From Bactrocera neohumeralis (Eukaryota; Arthropoda; Insecta; Diptera; Tephritidae), in the NCBI RefSeq assembly GCF_024586455.1, contig NC_065921.1, positions 22,694,635 to 22,758,634 of the forward strand: a stretch of DNA of 64,000 bases, in the 5' to 3' direction. Below the pieces are notes generated by a model. The model made no database searches, was not told the origin of the DNA, and saw only the letters and a list, made by a program, of their open reading frames with translations. The position numbers and the translations under genes are program-made. Positions within the stretch are counted from its first letter, which is position 1. Each line of letters starts with the position of its first letter. Below, piece by piece: positions 49,260-61,649 of this stretch.

Positions 49260-50050
49260 GCCATCATTCATTTTAAATCTATATAAAAGATTAGATATAC
49301 TCGTATAAGGTCTAGTAAAAAGAAGTGAGCCGTGGGAGATATGCTCTCTCAGCTGGCTGAAAGCGCATATTCTTCCTCGAGCATTACGTAAAATCAACTT
49401 TTCTAATTTTCTGTTGGATTTTAAGAGTAAGTGGCCTGGGATGACCCCTACAAGATTACTAAATTCCCACTCGGCTTGAAGTGGCAGCTTTTTAGTTTGC
49501 AAACCATTAAAAATACCTCAAATTAACTTGGTGATATACCCTGTGTTTTTAGTGTTCTAAGACCTGAGATGTCTGGTGTCCATGACTTCAAACAACCCTT
49601 GAAATATCTGAATGGTCTAGCGCAGATAGGGAGAATTGTATTTCCAACTGACTCGAGCAGATCAACACACGGGCTTTTCATTTCCGCTTGTGTTCCTATT
49701 TCACCCTTTGATCCGTAGGTTAAAAGGAAATTTCGCCATTGGAACGGTCGATCACAAAACCATTTGTCCATTCTTCTCTATTGAGGAATAAAAACGTGGT
49801 GTTTAATTCCTGTTGCAATGTTTTTTCTGAGACAATATCTTTTCTGCAGAAGTTTCAGATTCGAAGGGCTTTGGACGACCTGCTCTCAATGTGTTCTCTC
49901 CAGCTTAGTTTGTTATCTCGGTTAATTCTGAGATATTTGACAGAGCTCAAGAGTATAATACTTTTACCCTTAAAGAGAATTGCGAATTTTTCTTCTTCCG
50001 GAGAAAAAGACAGATTTATGTTTTCTATGAGCTACAATTTAAATTTATAA
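49260..50050 (-). mobile_element. Non-LTR retrotransposon fragment (LOA/R1-like), RT end to C-terminus
   Basis: Minus strand, with broken frames: VKYLRINRDNKLSWREHIES (about 49900-49960), typical of the RT region after the YADD box, then spaced remnants of the linker. It ends with EWEFSNLVGVIPGHLLLKSN (49410-49480), matching the VITGH-type block that precedes the terminal CCHC motif in this group. Cysteines of that motif are lost. Dead copy. Confidence 0.65.
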
Positions 50051-50339
50051 GGCTGGATAGAAAAAGTAGCTCGATGTAAGCAAAAAATCTCATAGACCGA
50101 ATTTTCATCTGTAAATCGCTGGTGCTGTTTTGATAGTAACTCGACTAAAGCTTTGGCAGCTTTGTATGAAGATTCTTAGGCATCTACTTTGTAGCACCAA
50201 GTGATTACTATCCATTCCTGTTCATGGTGAGTGACTGTCCACATTTTTTCCAATATGGACAAGGGTATCTATAAGAGTGGCATTCTGAAGATAAATTCAC
50301 AATGCAAAAAAGAAGTAATATACCAAATTGCCTTCCCGA
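50051..50339. other. Non-coding gap between two retrotransposon fragments
   Basis: No recognised coding. It may be 5' non-coding sequence of the RTE copy that follows. Confidence 0.35.
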
Positions 50340-51570
50340 AAGTTGTGCGTTGACCCCCTTAATTGGGAATTTGCCGCTGCCCAACTGGTTGATGTCCTCG
50401 TTGGAGTAAAAGCTGATATCACCGCCGTTCAAGAAATGCGATAGATGGGACAATGAATGAGGCTGAATTTGTGGAATTTTCTACAGTGACCATATAAAGG
50501 ACCGCAAGTTCAGTGTGGGATTCGTGGTGGGAAAGAGACTCGATCGCCGAGTACTGGCATTCACCCCAGTGGTTGAAGATGCACGTTTGGCCATAATTCG
50601 CAACAAAGCGAAGTTCTTCAACATTACGCTGATTTGTGCCCATGCCCCGACTGAAGAGAAGGACGATGAGACGTTGAATAATCCCAAAAGATCCGTCGTA
50701 CAATTTACTGCTATAGAAATAAAGAAAACGAAGGAAAATAGAAGGTACAATCTTCTATAAGAGTATATAGCTGCTGGCGTACGCCGATGATATTGATGTC
50801 ATTTGTTAGTTCTGTTTTCCACAGGTAAGCGTCTGGTAGTGAACGAGAGCAAGACGAAATATCTCCTGTCATTAAACAAACAGGCGTCACACTCGTGACT
50901 TAGCTATCACGTCACTGTTGACAGTCATAACTTCAAAGTCGTAGATAATGTCGTCTATCTTGGAACAAGCCTTCGCACCAACAAAACCAACATCAGTCTC
51001 GAAAGCCAACGCAGAATAGCTCTTGCCAACATGTGCTACCTCGGACTGAGTAGGCAATTGGAAAGTTAAGTAAAGTAAAGTCAAGTTAAGTCTCTCGACA
51101 AACAAAGACCAAATTCTATAAGTCACTCATCATTCCCTTCCTGCTATATGGTGCAGAGGCATATGTGATGACAACATCTGATGTGTCCGCGGTTCGAGTT
51201 TTCCAGAGAAAGGTTTTGCTTATGGCTTCTTTGCGCATTGGCAACTGCAAATATCACATTCGATGGAACGATGAGCTGTACGAGTTATACGACGACATTA
51301 ACATAGTTCAGCGAATTAAGAGACAGCGGCTACGCTGGCTAGGTCATATCGTTCGAAAGGATAAAAACGCTCCAGCTCTGAAAGTATTCGACGCAGTACC
51401 CGCCAGGGGTACTTCGAAAGACTTCCATTCCATTGGAAGAACCAGGCTACAATTGTAATCTCCAATTGGCACCAAGCAGCGAAAAGGAAAGACGCCTGGT
51501 GCGCTGCTGTATACTCGGCTATAACCGTGTAAACGGTATCTACGCCAATACAGTAGAAGAAGAATATACC
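50340..51570 (+). mobile_element. RTE-type retrotransposon, internally deleted copy with endonuclease and 3' end
   Basis: The + strand reads the AP-endonuclease start (AQLVDVLVGVKADITAVQEM, with the catalytic-type Glu), then KFSVGFVVGKRLDRRV and KFFNITLICAHAPTEEKDDE. It then jumps directly to the YADDIDI-type region (50770), with more than 1 kb of RT core missing. Next come VTVDSHNFKVVDNVVYLGTS, ISLESQRRIALANMCYLGLS and LYDDINIVQRIKRQRLRWLG. It ends with a GTATCTACGCCAAT terminus and a short AAG-rich tail at about 51570. Non-functional. Confidence 0.88.
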
Positions 51571-53049
51571 AAATTAGCAAATGAAATTAGCTGACCGAAT
51601 TTTATGTGGGAGTATTACAGCTCAGTACGTTATTTATGGCCGTGAGAAAAGGTGCGCTCGGTCAGCTCAAAGCAATCCATCAGCGCTCTAAATTCATATC
51701 CTTCAGAAAATCCCGCTTTTAGTGGGCACTTACAAATCTTTTTCGTCTGAATCTTGAAACCCCGCCAAATCGGCACGCAGTTGTGCTGTTTACATAGGAA
51801 TACTAGTACACCAAACGCACGCATACACTCCCACACACGTTCGAGTAAGAAAATTTATGTGCGCTTCACATTTTAAATGCTTAAGATGAATTGTAAATCT
51901 TAACGGATGTTTGCACGTCGGCTTCCCAAATTGCAATGAAATTAAAAAGCAAATAAAATCTGTAAAATAAATAAAACCACACGTACCAGCGTCTGTTAAA
52001 AGCATTAAATGTGTGTAAGTATGTGGCAACGCTGTTTTCATGCTGGCCGCCACAGCGTTGTTTGCTCAGCAAGCAGCCGCTCGTTGCGTTCTCCCCACGT
52101 ACGCACTTTCACTCTCTAGCCCACTCTTTCTCGCTCCCTCCTCGCGCTACTCATTTGCTGTCTTTAATTGGTCGATTTATCAGCGTAAATATTTTCCAGT
52201 GTGCATTTTTAATGAGCGGCAACCATGGCGCTCGTCCACTCAGTCCGCTCGTCCGGCGATCCCGCGTTGGTTCTCATATATTACAAATTTGTACTTATAA
52301 ATAAAAGCTTGATGTTTCACGTAGCGCAGAAGGCATTGCCCAGATTGGTCCTGCCGCAGCAATAAGCCGAGAGGTAATTAAATTCTTGGCAGCAAACGAA
52401 TGAATTTTACAGTAATGTTTCTGCTTCGTTGTTCGATTCTTCTGGTTGTGTTATCGTACATGAAAATTTCGGCGAATCACGCACACCACATTTTTCAGAC
52501 AGCTATCTCTTATTTATTTTTTGGGAAAAAGTTACAGGTCGAAACCTTTTAAAATGAAGGACCAACTCGAATATATATAGACAGGCAAACTAACTGGCAT
52601 GACTGAATTGACTCAGCTCGTCATGCTAATCATTTATATACTATATACATACTTAATGTGAGATTATCAAAATTATTGACCGAGTCGTTAATACCAGATC
52701 CTTTAACGACGATATCATTGAAGCAATATACCGAAAAGTGTGCTCGAGAATTGTCTTGTATAGTAAAGAGAAAGAAGTATCTTTCAAAATATAGTTAGTT
52801 TCCTTCGGATTCATAACAGGAAATCTCTATTTCAATCGGGATCATAAAAGAGATAGAGCAGCAACAATTCACAATAAAACTCTCTGCCAGATTTGGGATC
52901 CTTGCCACTAATGGCTCTGCACTCTCTCAACAATTGTTACTTAGTGTATTACGATATGAGAAGACCTTTTATTATTATTATTCAGATACAATATCTCTTA
53001 TGATTCAAGGATTATGTAACATAACCTAGTTCCTCGATGCTAAAGAAAA
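51571..53049. other. Mostly non-coding stretch
   Basis: 51640-52320 is GC-richer and non-repetitive and contains a candidate first exon entered separately. 52380-53040 is AT-rich and featureless. Confidence 0.4.
52242..52373 (+). promoter_or_regulatory. Candidate TATA-less promoter and first exon
   Basis: A perfect initiator TCAGTC at 52240-52245 is followed at +28 (52269-52273) by GGTTC, which fits the downstream promoter element RGWYV. A possible donor GAG|GTAATT ends the exon at 52373. No ATG-led frame follows, so it would be 5' UTR. By chance about three such initiator-DPE pairs are expected in 64 kb on both strands, so this alone is weak. Confidence 0.2.
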
Positions 53050-53900
53050 CCCTCTCGGCGTGATACCTAAATATCTTATATCAAAGATCACAAGACCCTT
53101 ACACATCGACAAAGCTCTTTGCTCCTATCCAAAATTGTTGAGACTGTTAAGGTCAGTTTCGGCTATTTCTTCTGGTTCGCCGAAGGTAAGACCGAGATGT
53201 TGCAAAGCAAGAAAGTGCCCGGTGGTTTTCTCCTCACTTTCCTCCGACAATTTTGACAAATTGCGTCCGACAAGATGTTTAAACATTAATGCTTCTCTTA
53301 CAATGTCCACTAAGAACAACTACGATTGCAGCAAGATGATCTCCCGTATTCTACTTCTGGCCGAAAAGCGCTAGAAAGCAAGAAGTCAATGGAGACCCAA
53401 CTCTCCGTGTGAGCGGTGCAAGAGTGCTCCCTCTGGCTAGCTCATGGGTTTTGCAGTTGCCAGCGCTTCTGCTAGGACCAAGTACCCAAACAAGTCTGAC
53501 GATGAAGTAACTTGTAGCCGTAGTCTATTATTGGTGTAGTCTTTGATGCAAGTCCCAACCTATAGGTCCTAAACAGCTATGTAAAGCAACCCATACCTAC
53601 CTTACTCTCTCCAAGTTTTGAGCCTGCACGAAGGCTTTCTATCAAGGATAAGACCCAGGTGTCTCACCTTATCAATCTGTTGAAGACGCTAGCCTCCGAA
53701 AAAAGAGAGAGGTAAGTCTGGGATCATATACCTCTTAGTAAGTAAAACCATTTCAGTTTTACTTGGGTTGACGCCTAAGTCGCTTCTATTCACTCAGTTG
53801 AATACCACGTTGAGATACGCTTTGGTTCAGTTTGGTAACACCTGTCAGTCGCATTCCCCGAATTCCTTAAATATGTTGTTAACCACCAAAATCCAAAGCA
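53050..53900 (-). mobile_element. Non-LTR retrotransposon fragment (LOA/R1-like), RT palm to C-terminus
   Basis: Minus strand: DLGVNPSKTEMVLLTKRYMI and DKVRHLGLILDRKPSCR (53620-53780), the segment just after the RT active site. After damaged sequence it reads EEKTTGHFLALQHLGLTFGE and EIAETDLNSLNNFG (53110-53240), the protein C-terminus with the cysteines of the CCHC-like motif mostly lost. The fragment at 4165 shares this C-terminal block. Confidence 0.7.
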
Positions 53901-54018
53901 GTAAGAAAGTACCCCACCCTTTGGGGTGCGGCTTTCGGAATGTCTTTATCCCACTACACTACGACCGTTCTCTCGCAAAGGTCTATATACTCATGGGCTT
54001 CTTTTTCTACCAAGTGCA

Positions 54019-54360
54019 ACCAGGTCCTTCTCCATCTGATTTTTCCAACAGAGTGGAGGTCTTCCTCTTTCTCTGCTCCCCCAGCGGGTACTGCGTTGAA
54101 TACTTTCAGAGCTGGAGTGTTTTCATCCATACGGACGACATAATCTAGCCAGCGTAGCCGCTATTTCTTAATTCGCTAAACCATGTCGTATATCTCATAC
54201 AGCCCATCGTTCCATTGAATGCGATATTCGCCGTTGACAATGCGCAAAAGACCATATATCTTCCGCAGAACCTTTCTCTCGAGAACTCGTAATGTCGACT
54301 CATCAGATACCACTGAACCATATAGCAGGTTTTCGTTTGTCGAGAAAGAACTTTCATGAG
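54019..54360 (-). mobile_element. RTE-type retrotransposon fragment
   Basis: The minus strand reads STLRVLERKVLRKIYGLLRI, then NGEYRIQWNDGLYEIYDMV, then a frame-broken RIKKQRLRWLD-like and VFNAVPAGGAEKEEDLHSV-like segment. This matches the 3' coding end of the RTE copies at 12270, 47035 and 50340. No tail. Confidence 0.8.
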
Positions 54361-56854
54361 CTGTCAACTAAAAATTTGAAGTTGTGCCCTGCTAGGGCTT
54401 CTGACAAGTGTATTATGGACCGCGGACCGAAACTCTGCTGGTTGTCTCGATTGTATCAACTCAGATGGACATGTTTGGCAGTAATTTTTTAAACCCATTA
54501 AAACTCAATAAACCCATAACTAATATTTATGCCTACAACAGGGAATGGATACTAAGAATGTAAGAATGTTAAACAGACTCACTAAATCTTAAAGTCACAT
54601 TTTTCTGAAACCACTACTCTATTAAATTTATTCGTAGCTCTCACTAATGAGGTAGGTTCCCTCATTAATTGCACTGAACTAATTTTGCTTTCAACAAATT
54701 GACATTAGTGATTCAAAGCGACGCTCTCCGAGTACACAAATGCGAGAAAATTAAGAAAAAACAAATGAAATTCAATTGCATGTAAGCCAGAGTGGGATGT
54801 GTACTTGCACAGAAATTGAAATCTTTCTGAGAAACTGATATTAAACACTCATAACGGTGATTGTATTGCGGCATGCATGTGGTTCGATGAAGTAGTTCAC
54901 AAGTCACTCACGTTCGACCGGCAGTTCTAAGTACGTAAGTTGCGACTAAAGGAGCAGAGGAAGGAGCAGTCGACAACGGCAGCCAAGCAGGAAGCCAAAA
55001 ACACTGACTCCCCTGCTGCGTGCAACAACACAAAGTAAAATCTGTTGCATGGCCACGGAACCTATGGTGCTTCGAGTGCGTGTCACTGGTCCTCCTCGGC
55101 TTTTAGCTTGAACATAGAAAATTAGCCTCTTCACTCATTCCCGCTTCGGGTGCTTGTTTGGCTTGCCTTTGTGCGTGAGTCCATGGCCGCTTGGTATGCG
55201 ACTCATCTCCGCGCTGGCAACATTACACCAATTTAACGATATCACGTACATGCGTTAACTAATGCTAACTACGCAGTTAAGCAGTCGTGAGGTAACGTTG
55301 ACTACACCCACACATAAACATGCATACACATAGATATATATACTTAGGGATAGTTAGTTACAGAGCGTAGCTTGGCGCTCGTGCGTCGTGGTCTCGTAAA
55401 ATTATGCCACAAGGCTAATGAAGGCAACTAGTTGGCCGGTCCACCGTTGGCTTTGAGTCGTTCAAGCGAAATTGTCATTTTCAGTTAAGAACCTTCAACT
55501 ATGTCGGTTTAATGATACTGCTGATAATAGTTAGTTAGTGGCAGGCACGAAGCATTAAGACGGAAAGCGTGCGTGTGTCAACGCATAATCAATTTACATT
55601 TGTTTTTGTATATTTAGTATGCAACTATTTATACGAAATGCTAGTGAAATAGCTAATTAGACTACATTAGTACATATATATATGTATATCTACCATGCTT
55701 TCCATTTCCTTTGAAATTAGCTGTGTTAATTTCATTAGTAATGCTTTCTCATAACGGAAGTTCCGAACGAAAAGTTGCAATTTCGTCGGTCATTATGATA
55801 TGTAAAATATTTTTACAATTTATGGCAAAAAAGATTTGCTTTAAAAGAAAAATTCTCAAAAATATTTATTGTTCGCCAAGCTAAAGCTAAAGTCCTTACT
55901 CTTAAGACGACTTTGAACCAGCCAACTCTGCTATTAGTTGAGTCCCAACTAAAACCCATTCAACAACACGGTGGATTTCATAAAATTGAACGGTTTATTT
56001 CTAGTTGCCTTATTTCTTATAGATTGGAACAACTTTAGTCTCTTCTCACGCGTTAAAACCTGAACATTCCCAGAGGTAATGATCTAACATTTCCCCAAAC
56101 TTTGTTTTCAGTCTGTGTTCTGCAGATATTACGTAGCCTATTTCGGAGATGAGAACTCTGGAATAAGTGGATCATAATGAGATGATCCCTACCACGTTAC
56201 TCTGTTTTTTCTTTACCAAATGTCTTTCTAATCTGATCACATATTGATGGTGTTCCAATGTTCCAATACCCCAAGTATTCCTTTATCTTCCATCGCTACA
56301 AGTAACCTTGAAAGGATCTAAAAGGTCTGAGACAGCTCTCAAGTTGAATATTCTTAACATTAGAATTTCCTTGATAACTTCCTGGTATGTGAGATGATAA
56401 GAACCTTATTCGACTTTCAGTTTATTTACGTTCGCTCTGCTTCAATGAGAATGTATTCATAGGAACATGTTACTCGATAAAGTCAGGGATGTCTGTTTTA
56501 TTCTCGATTTACCCTTAACTCCGTGATCGCGATAATTTAATATATTTTGAAAAGGCACACGGCAACATTAAGGATCTAAGTCTTCTATATAATAAGAGGT
56601 GTGGTTGCACTTACTAGAAGGAACAGTAAACAGATACTTCCAGTAAATAGTAAATTTATTTTCATACAAAATTCAAAGTATTAATAATTTACCGAAGAAT
56701 ATAGACTTAACTTAAGTTTCATTACCGCAGATATATGTGTTCTTGTATAAAAACAGCTCCAAGCAGATCAACTCCAACAGAGAAGTGTATGTATCGAATG
56801 GGCACACAACTCCTATTTGCTTTCCACTGACTTGTCCTATGCTAGTTGCCTATA
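54361..56854. other. Non-coding stretch with single-copy core
   Basis: 54700-55640 is GC-richer and non-repetitive, with no transposon similarity. 55640-56850 is AT-rich; 56080-56470 could be a decayed element but no family motif is clear. Confidence 0.4.
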
Positions 56855-57050
56855 CACCTCCGTTAATGACGATGGCATCAAAAAAGTTGAAGAAACAGTT
56901 CTCGAAAATCATCCTATTGTCATCAGTGAGATAGCAGAGGATCTCAACATCGATTCAACACATTTTTCTTTATGTTTTTGTTATGAAGCGTGTCAATGCT
57001 AGATTCGTACTATAATCGGTGAAACATTTGCAAAAAACGAATGGAATAGA
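56855..57050 (+). mobile_element. Mariner transposase remnant, helix-turn-helix region
   Basis: The + strand reads NDDGIKKVEETVLENHPIVI then SEIAEDLNIDSTHF and, after a small break, MKRVNARFV. This is the linker and second DNA-binding helix-turn-helix of a mariner transposase. The catalytic domain is absent. Confidence 0.7.
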
Positions 57051-57194
57051 GGCCATAGAGTTGGTCTCTTTGGCAGTTATTCCTTGATTTATACTCAGTT
57101 TGCCATTTCTAAATGAACAGAATTACTCAGAAACATCATCTATAGCGTTCAAATTTATTACCAAAATAATGGTTTGGTTCTACTGGTATCTGGT

Positions 57195-57440
57195 GAATGA
57201 CATGCATGATGTCCAAGAACAAAATTTGGCTCGAAAACGTCTGATCTTCTCGGAACTTTTCAAGAGCCTATAGAGCGTAGTGATGTTACTTGGGAAGGTC
57301 TAACGGCTTCAGTTCTTGAACAAACTGTATTATGTACGCTTTCAATCTCGACGTAAAATGCACCAAGTCGTTCCATACGTCAGTCTGAGATGCTGCGAAA
57401 AGTACCTCTACTTGGATCACCCGTTATTTCTTCTTGAAAA
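57195..57440 (-). mobile_element. Rosa-type (DD41D) transposase remnant, N-terminal part
   Basis: The minus strand reads LKAYIIQFVQELK (about 57310-57350), matching the HLFPYKIQ-type QELK block of DD41D transposase DNA-binding domains. The surrounding sequence is consistent with this. It is complementary to the remnants at 2179 and 25340, which keep only the catalytic half. Confidence 0.55.
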
Positions 57441-59519
57441 CATCATGTATAAGATTACATCATTTACTACATATGTATGAAGGATAAGATGTCATGAAAT
57501 ATCAATAGGGATTAAAGGAGTGCCATTTCGTACCCAAAGTTCTTGTGACGTATAAACTTATTTTCTGGCCAACAACTACTATAACATCTATGTTTACTGT
57601 TATAAACTGTTTCACATATTTGTTGTAACAATAGAAATGTTACAAATCTTCAAGAAACTCGTTAAACTCAGCACGGTATTCAAGTAGGATATTATTTGTA
57701 GAAGAAATTTATTTAAACACGCAAACTTCCCGCGACTTACCGGTGAGCAATTGCGTCAGTTAAACTTCCTGTGACTTTGTGTCCCCGTCAATACTGGCTA
57801 ATATTAGTACGAAATGAATGCAGCAATTAAAGTTATGCCAACATTTAAATCACATTTAATGAGGTAACAATAAAAAGGCAAAAGCAATGAAAAGTTTTGG
57901 AAGCGCCCACGCTGCCACCCAAACGCCAGCGAGTAGCGGCCTCTCGGGCAGTTAATGTCATCGTGCCAGCTGTCGTGGGGGCAGCTCGTAAATTAGCTCC
58001 GCGATAATCAAACATCGTAAATCAGTGAAATTGTGCCCGTTGGACCGACCCCAACCGACCCGAAAATAACTGTACGTTCATCCTCGCCGCAGCGGTGGCA
58101 CATTCCAGCTGTACTTTTCAATCCGCAGTCGATGCCGCCAGCTACACGGGTCACAGGTGTTGAGTTCACGCGCACCGTCGCGATAAGTTTGCAAAAATAT
58201 GCATGAAAAGGTAAAAAAAAAAGTATAAAAATAAAAGCGTCCAATGTGCGTGGAGAAAATGGCATGCGAGTCTTTTATTTTTGTCATTACATTTAATTAT
58301 TTCATTGCCTACAAAAGCGACATTTATGATTAGCCTTTATTAGCATTTTAAATGCGATTCGGCGGCTCGTTGAGCAACTTTTATGCCGTCTAATTAATAT
58401 CCTCGTCGAAGGTGTGAGCCACAGAGAGTTCATAAGTGTTGAATGCTTAAACCAGGATTTCAATATGTGGTTGGCTTTAGGAAAGTCATGAAGATTCCCA
58501 TTTGAATGTGTGTGACGAAATATAAAACATATAGACCCTCATATTAAGAAGGCTAATTTCAATAACAGCCGATTTGCTATTCCCATGGCTTTCCAAAGGT
58601 ATGACTACCGAGTTATTCAAATCTCAGTCTAACGAAAACTGTAAAGTTAAGGAAAAGCCACTTTGAATATTAAAGTAGGCCATATCTTTTGTCTCATTGC
58701 ATGTGTTCCAATAGGACAGTGACTAGTTAGAACTTCTTTAACAATGGCGATATTAACCTTAAAAGAACAAAGAATTAATGACCGCAAATTTCAACCAAAA
58801 TATTAAATTATGGAAGCACCATTCATAAACTGTCAATCTCTGAGGTTGTGCCGTCAACGATCAGTTCAAACTGAAAAGAAACATGTACTTAGCCTTATAA
58901 AGGAACAGCGTGCATTAACTATTCAATATATGATTTAAAAAATTTTCGGAATACTTTCCCACACTCTCGGCAAAAATAAATATATTCTTGCTAAGACGTA
59001 CGTAGGCTACACCTGCTATTGTCAATAGGCGAACCATTTCTACTAAATTTTTGAAAGAGGTTCCATACATTATCTGCAAACCCTTCTTTAAGGAACCGTC
59101 GCTCACCCTGGAACCGGTGGAGATTCTGCTTTTCGACGTAACCCCCAGTTTTCTTCGCTCTCCAACATGACGCAAATTACATTATTTACGTTTATTGGGC
59201 TAACCAGGTTTTCTACGGCGTTGCGTTTTCGTTGCCACCGTACACATTTAAAGAAAGTCGTCTGCTATTGGGTCGTTGTGTAGGCATGACGGCTCTTCGA
59301 TTTTTCACATTTTATTTGTTTTTTTAAATATTCGGATAGCAGTTGCGTTGTGTAAAAATCGACGTCTCCAAATTTAGGACTTGTCCATATGTTTCAACCT
59401 CTTATAAGTTTGGCCGTCCATTTTTCGCGACCCTCACGTTCATTGCTATGCGAATATCGTGTCTTTCTTTATTCGTTCGATTGCGTTATTGTTATTTTCA
59501 TCTACTTTTTTAGCTTTCA
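57441..59519. other. Non-coding stretch with single-copy core
   Basis: 57700-58440 is GC-richer and non-repetitive. 58440-59170 is AT-rich. 59170-59520 may include further decayed C-terminal coding of the R1-like element that follows. No gene supported. Confidence 0.4.
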
Positions 59520-60170
59520 CAAATTTTTTCTTTCGTGCGCTAGAGGATCAATGGAGGCATTAGCGCTTATGACTAATATTGCGTTACCTGACACAGTTCG
59601 GTAAGCTGATGGAACTCTTAGGGCTGCGATGCGCTTTACTCTGGCCAATACCTTACGCCGATTTCCCCTTTGCCCAACATACTGCTGCTCCATACAATAA
59701 GACGCTGTTGGTTGCCAATCTCAAGAGCTTTCTCTTATCTTTTATGGGCCCTGCTAAGATGAGAGGTGATTTTCGCTGCCTTTCCTGTGGCGTGCTGAAT
59801 TTGCATCCAGAAAAGTAATCTGGGGTCTAGGCCTATGACTAGCTAGCTTACTGCTTTTTGTGGCCTGAGAATATGTTTAAATAGTCTTTCATAGACCTTT
59901 CCCGCTTTGTCGGTATGCTAATGGCAGGGGTTATCTGAGATATCCTTTTTCATTGCTGATTAGGACAAGTCGTTGTTTCCTCCAGATTCTGGAAATATTT
60001 CAGCGTCGAGGCAGGCGTTGTACGTATTTATTAGGACTGTTGGTCATTCTGCGATTGTATTTCTGCTTAGATCCCGCCCGGGCCGGGCGATTTGTTAATT
60101 TTGAGCTTGCCAGCGGCCAATTGCGGTATCTCGAAGGTGAACTGGGGGATTTCTGAACATCTTATATCCG
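59520..60170 (-). mobile_element. R1-clade non-LTR retrotransposon fragment
   Basis: Minus strand from 60170: FEIPQLAAGKLKINKSPGPG (the KxPGPDG block before the RT), then broken segments such as TYNACLDAEIFPES and DKAGKVYERLFKHI. Further left is LATNSVLLYGAAV (about 59710), and then RVPSAYRTVSGNA (about 59610). The order matches R1-type ORF2, but a large part of the RT core is missing. It is not in rDNA, so it is a dispersed R1-clade relative rather than an R1 in its usual 28S site. Confidence 0.7.
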
Positions 60171-60738
60171 GTTCTGATTCACTGAATCCTTTTGTCGTAT
60201 GAGGGATAGAGTTGGTTTACGATGCCATCCATTTTAGAAGCGTTTAAAGCAGGTGTTGAATACTGACAGGTGTAAGGAAATATTTGTACATATTTAAAGA
60301 AGAACCGTAAAATGTTTAAAAGAAAAAAAAATTTTCGAATTAAAAAAACCTTCTTCTCCACTGGCGGCGGAGAAGTCGCTGAAACCTAAAACGGTAATTC
60401 TTGACTATTCAATGACCTACAGCAGAAGAAAACAACAAAAATTGACAAAATTACGACGTTTAAAAAATAAAATCGAATTTTACTCAGAATTTTGAACGTT
60501 TTTAATTTGCAAAAAAATATGTTTTGATGAGATGAAAAAACTGGTACAGAATATTCAGAAAACCATTGATTGCGACAAGATAATATAATATATTATAATC
60601 TAGAAAACACAGTTAAAGATAAATATACTGGTTGAGCTTATTGAACTGAGCCTTTGGAAAAGACTACAACTCAAAAAATATTTTAGAAACTCTTTCAAAA
60701 TTTTGGTGTATTATTTTGAAAAGCATAGACCGTTAATA
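60171..60738. other. Non-coding AT-rich stretch
   Basis: No recognised coding or repeat. Confidence 0.4.
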
Positions 60739-61649
60739 TCGGGTGATTTTTTAAAAAACATAACTTTTTTTAAAAAAAAAGCATAAAATTTGCAAAATCT
60801 CATCGGTTCTTTATTTGAAACGTTAGATTGGTTCATGACATTTACTTTTTGAAGATAATTTCATTTAAATGTTGACCGCGGCTGCGTCTTAGGTGGTCCA
60901 TTCGGAAAGTCCAATTTTGGGCAACTTTTTCGAGAAAAAACTGGCTTATTTCTGTTGACTTTAGACTTGACGTAAAAAAATATTAAAGGTGTTAAATCGC
61001 ATGATCTTGGTGGCCAACTTACGGGTCCATTTCTTGAGATGAATTGTTCTCCGAAGTTTTCCCTCAAAATGGCCATAGCATCGCGAGCTGTGTGGCCTGT
61101 AGCGCCATCTTTTTGAAACCACATGTCAACCAAGTTCAGTTCTTCCATTTTTGGCAACAAAAAGTTTGTTAGCATCGAACGAAAGCGATCGCCATTCACC
61201 GTAACGTTGCGTCCAACAGCATCTTTGAAAAAAATACGGTCCAATGATTCCACCAGCGTACAAACCACACCAAACAGTGCATTTTTCGGGATGCATGGGC
61301 AGTTGGCCACCAAGATCATGCGATTTAACGCCTTTAGACTATTTTTTGTGGGGCTACGTCAAGTCTAAAGTCTACAGAAATAAGCCAGCAACTATTCCAG
61401 CTTTGGAAGACAACATTTCCGAAGAATTCGGGCTATTCCGGCCGAAATGCTCGAAAAAGTTGCCCAAAATTGGACTTTCCGAATGGACCACCTAAGACGC
61501 AGCCGCGGTCAACATTTAAATGAAATTATCTTCAAAAAGTAAATGTCATGAACCAATCTAACGTTTCAAATAAAGAACCGATGAGATTTTGCAAATTTTA
61601 TGCGTTTTTTTTTAAAAAAAAGTTATCAAGCTCTTAAAAAATCACCCGA
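60739..61649. mobile_element. Fold-back rosa-type (DD41D) element with two 3' ends
   Basis: Both termini are TCGGGTGATTTTTTAA (outer ends) flanked by TA. The left arm (60739 to about 61020) and right arm (about 61301-61649) are inverted copies of the same transposon 3' end, with the left arm carrying a deletion of about 70 bp. The minus strand reads KDAVGRNVTVNGDRF, then WFQKDGATGHTARDAMAIL and RSCDLTPLIFFY. The third catalytic Asp (41 residues after the second) is replaced by Ile in the left arm. The + strand right arm keeps it in RSCDLTPLDYFLWGYVKSKV. The 5' half with the DNA-binding domain is absent. Such an element cannot encode transposase but could be moved in trans. Confidence 0.85.
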
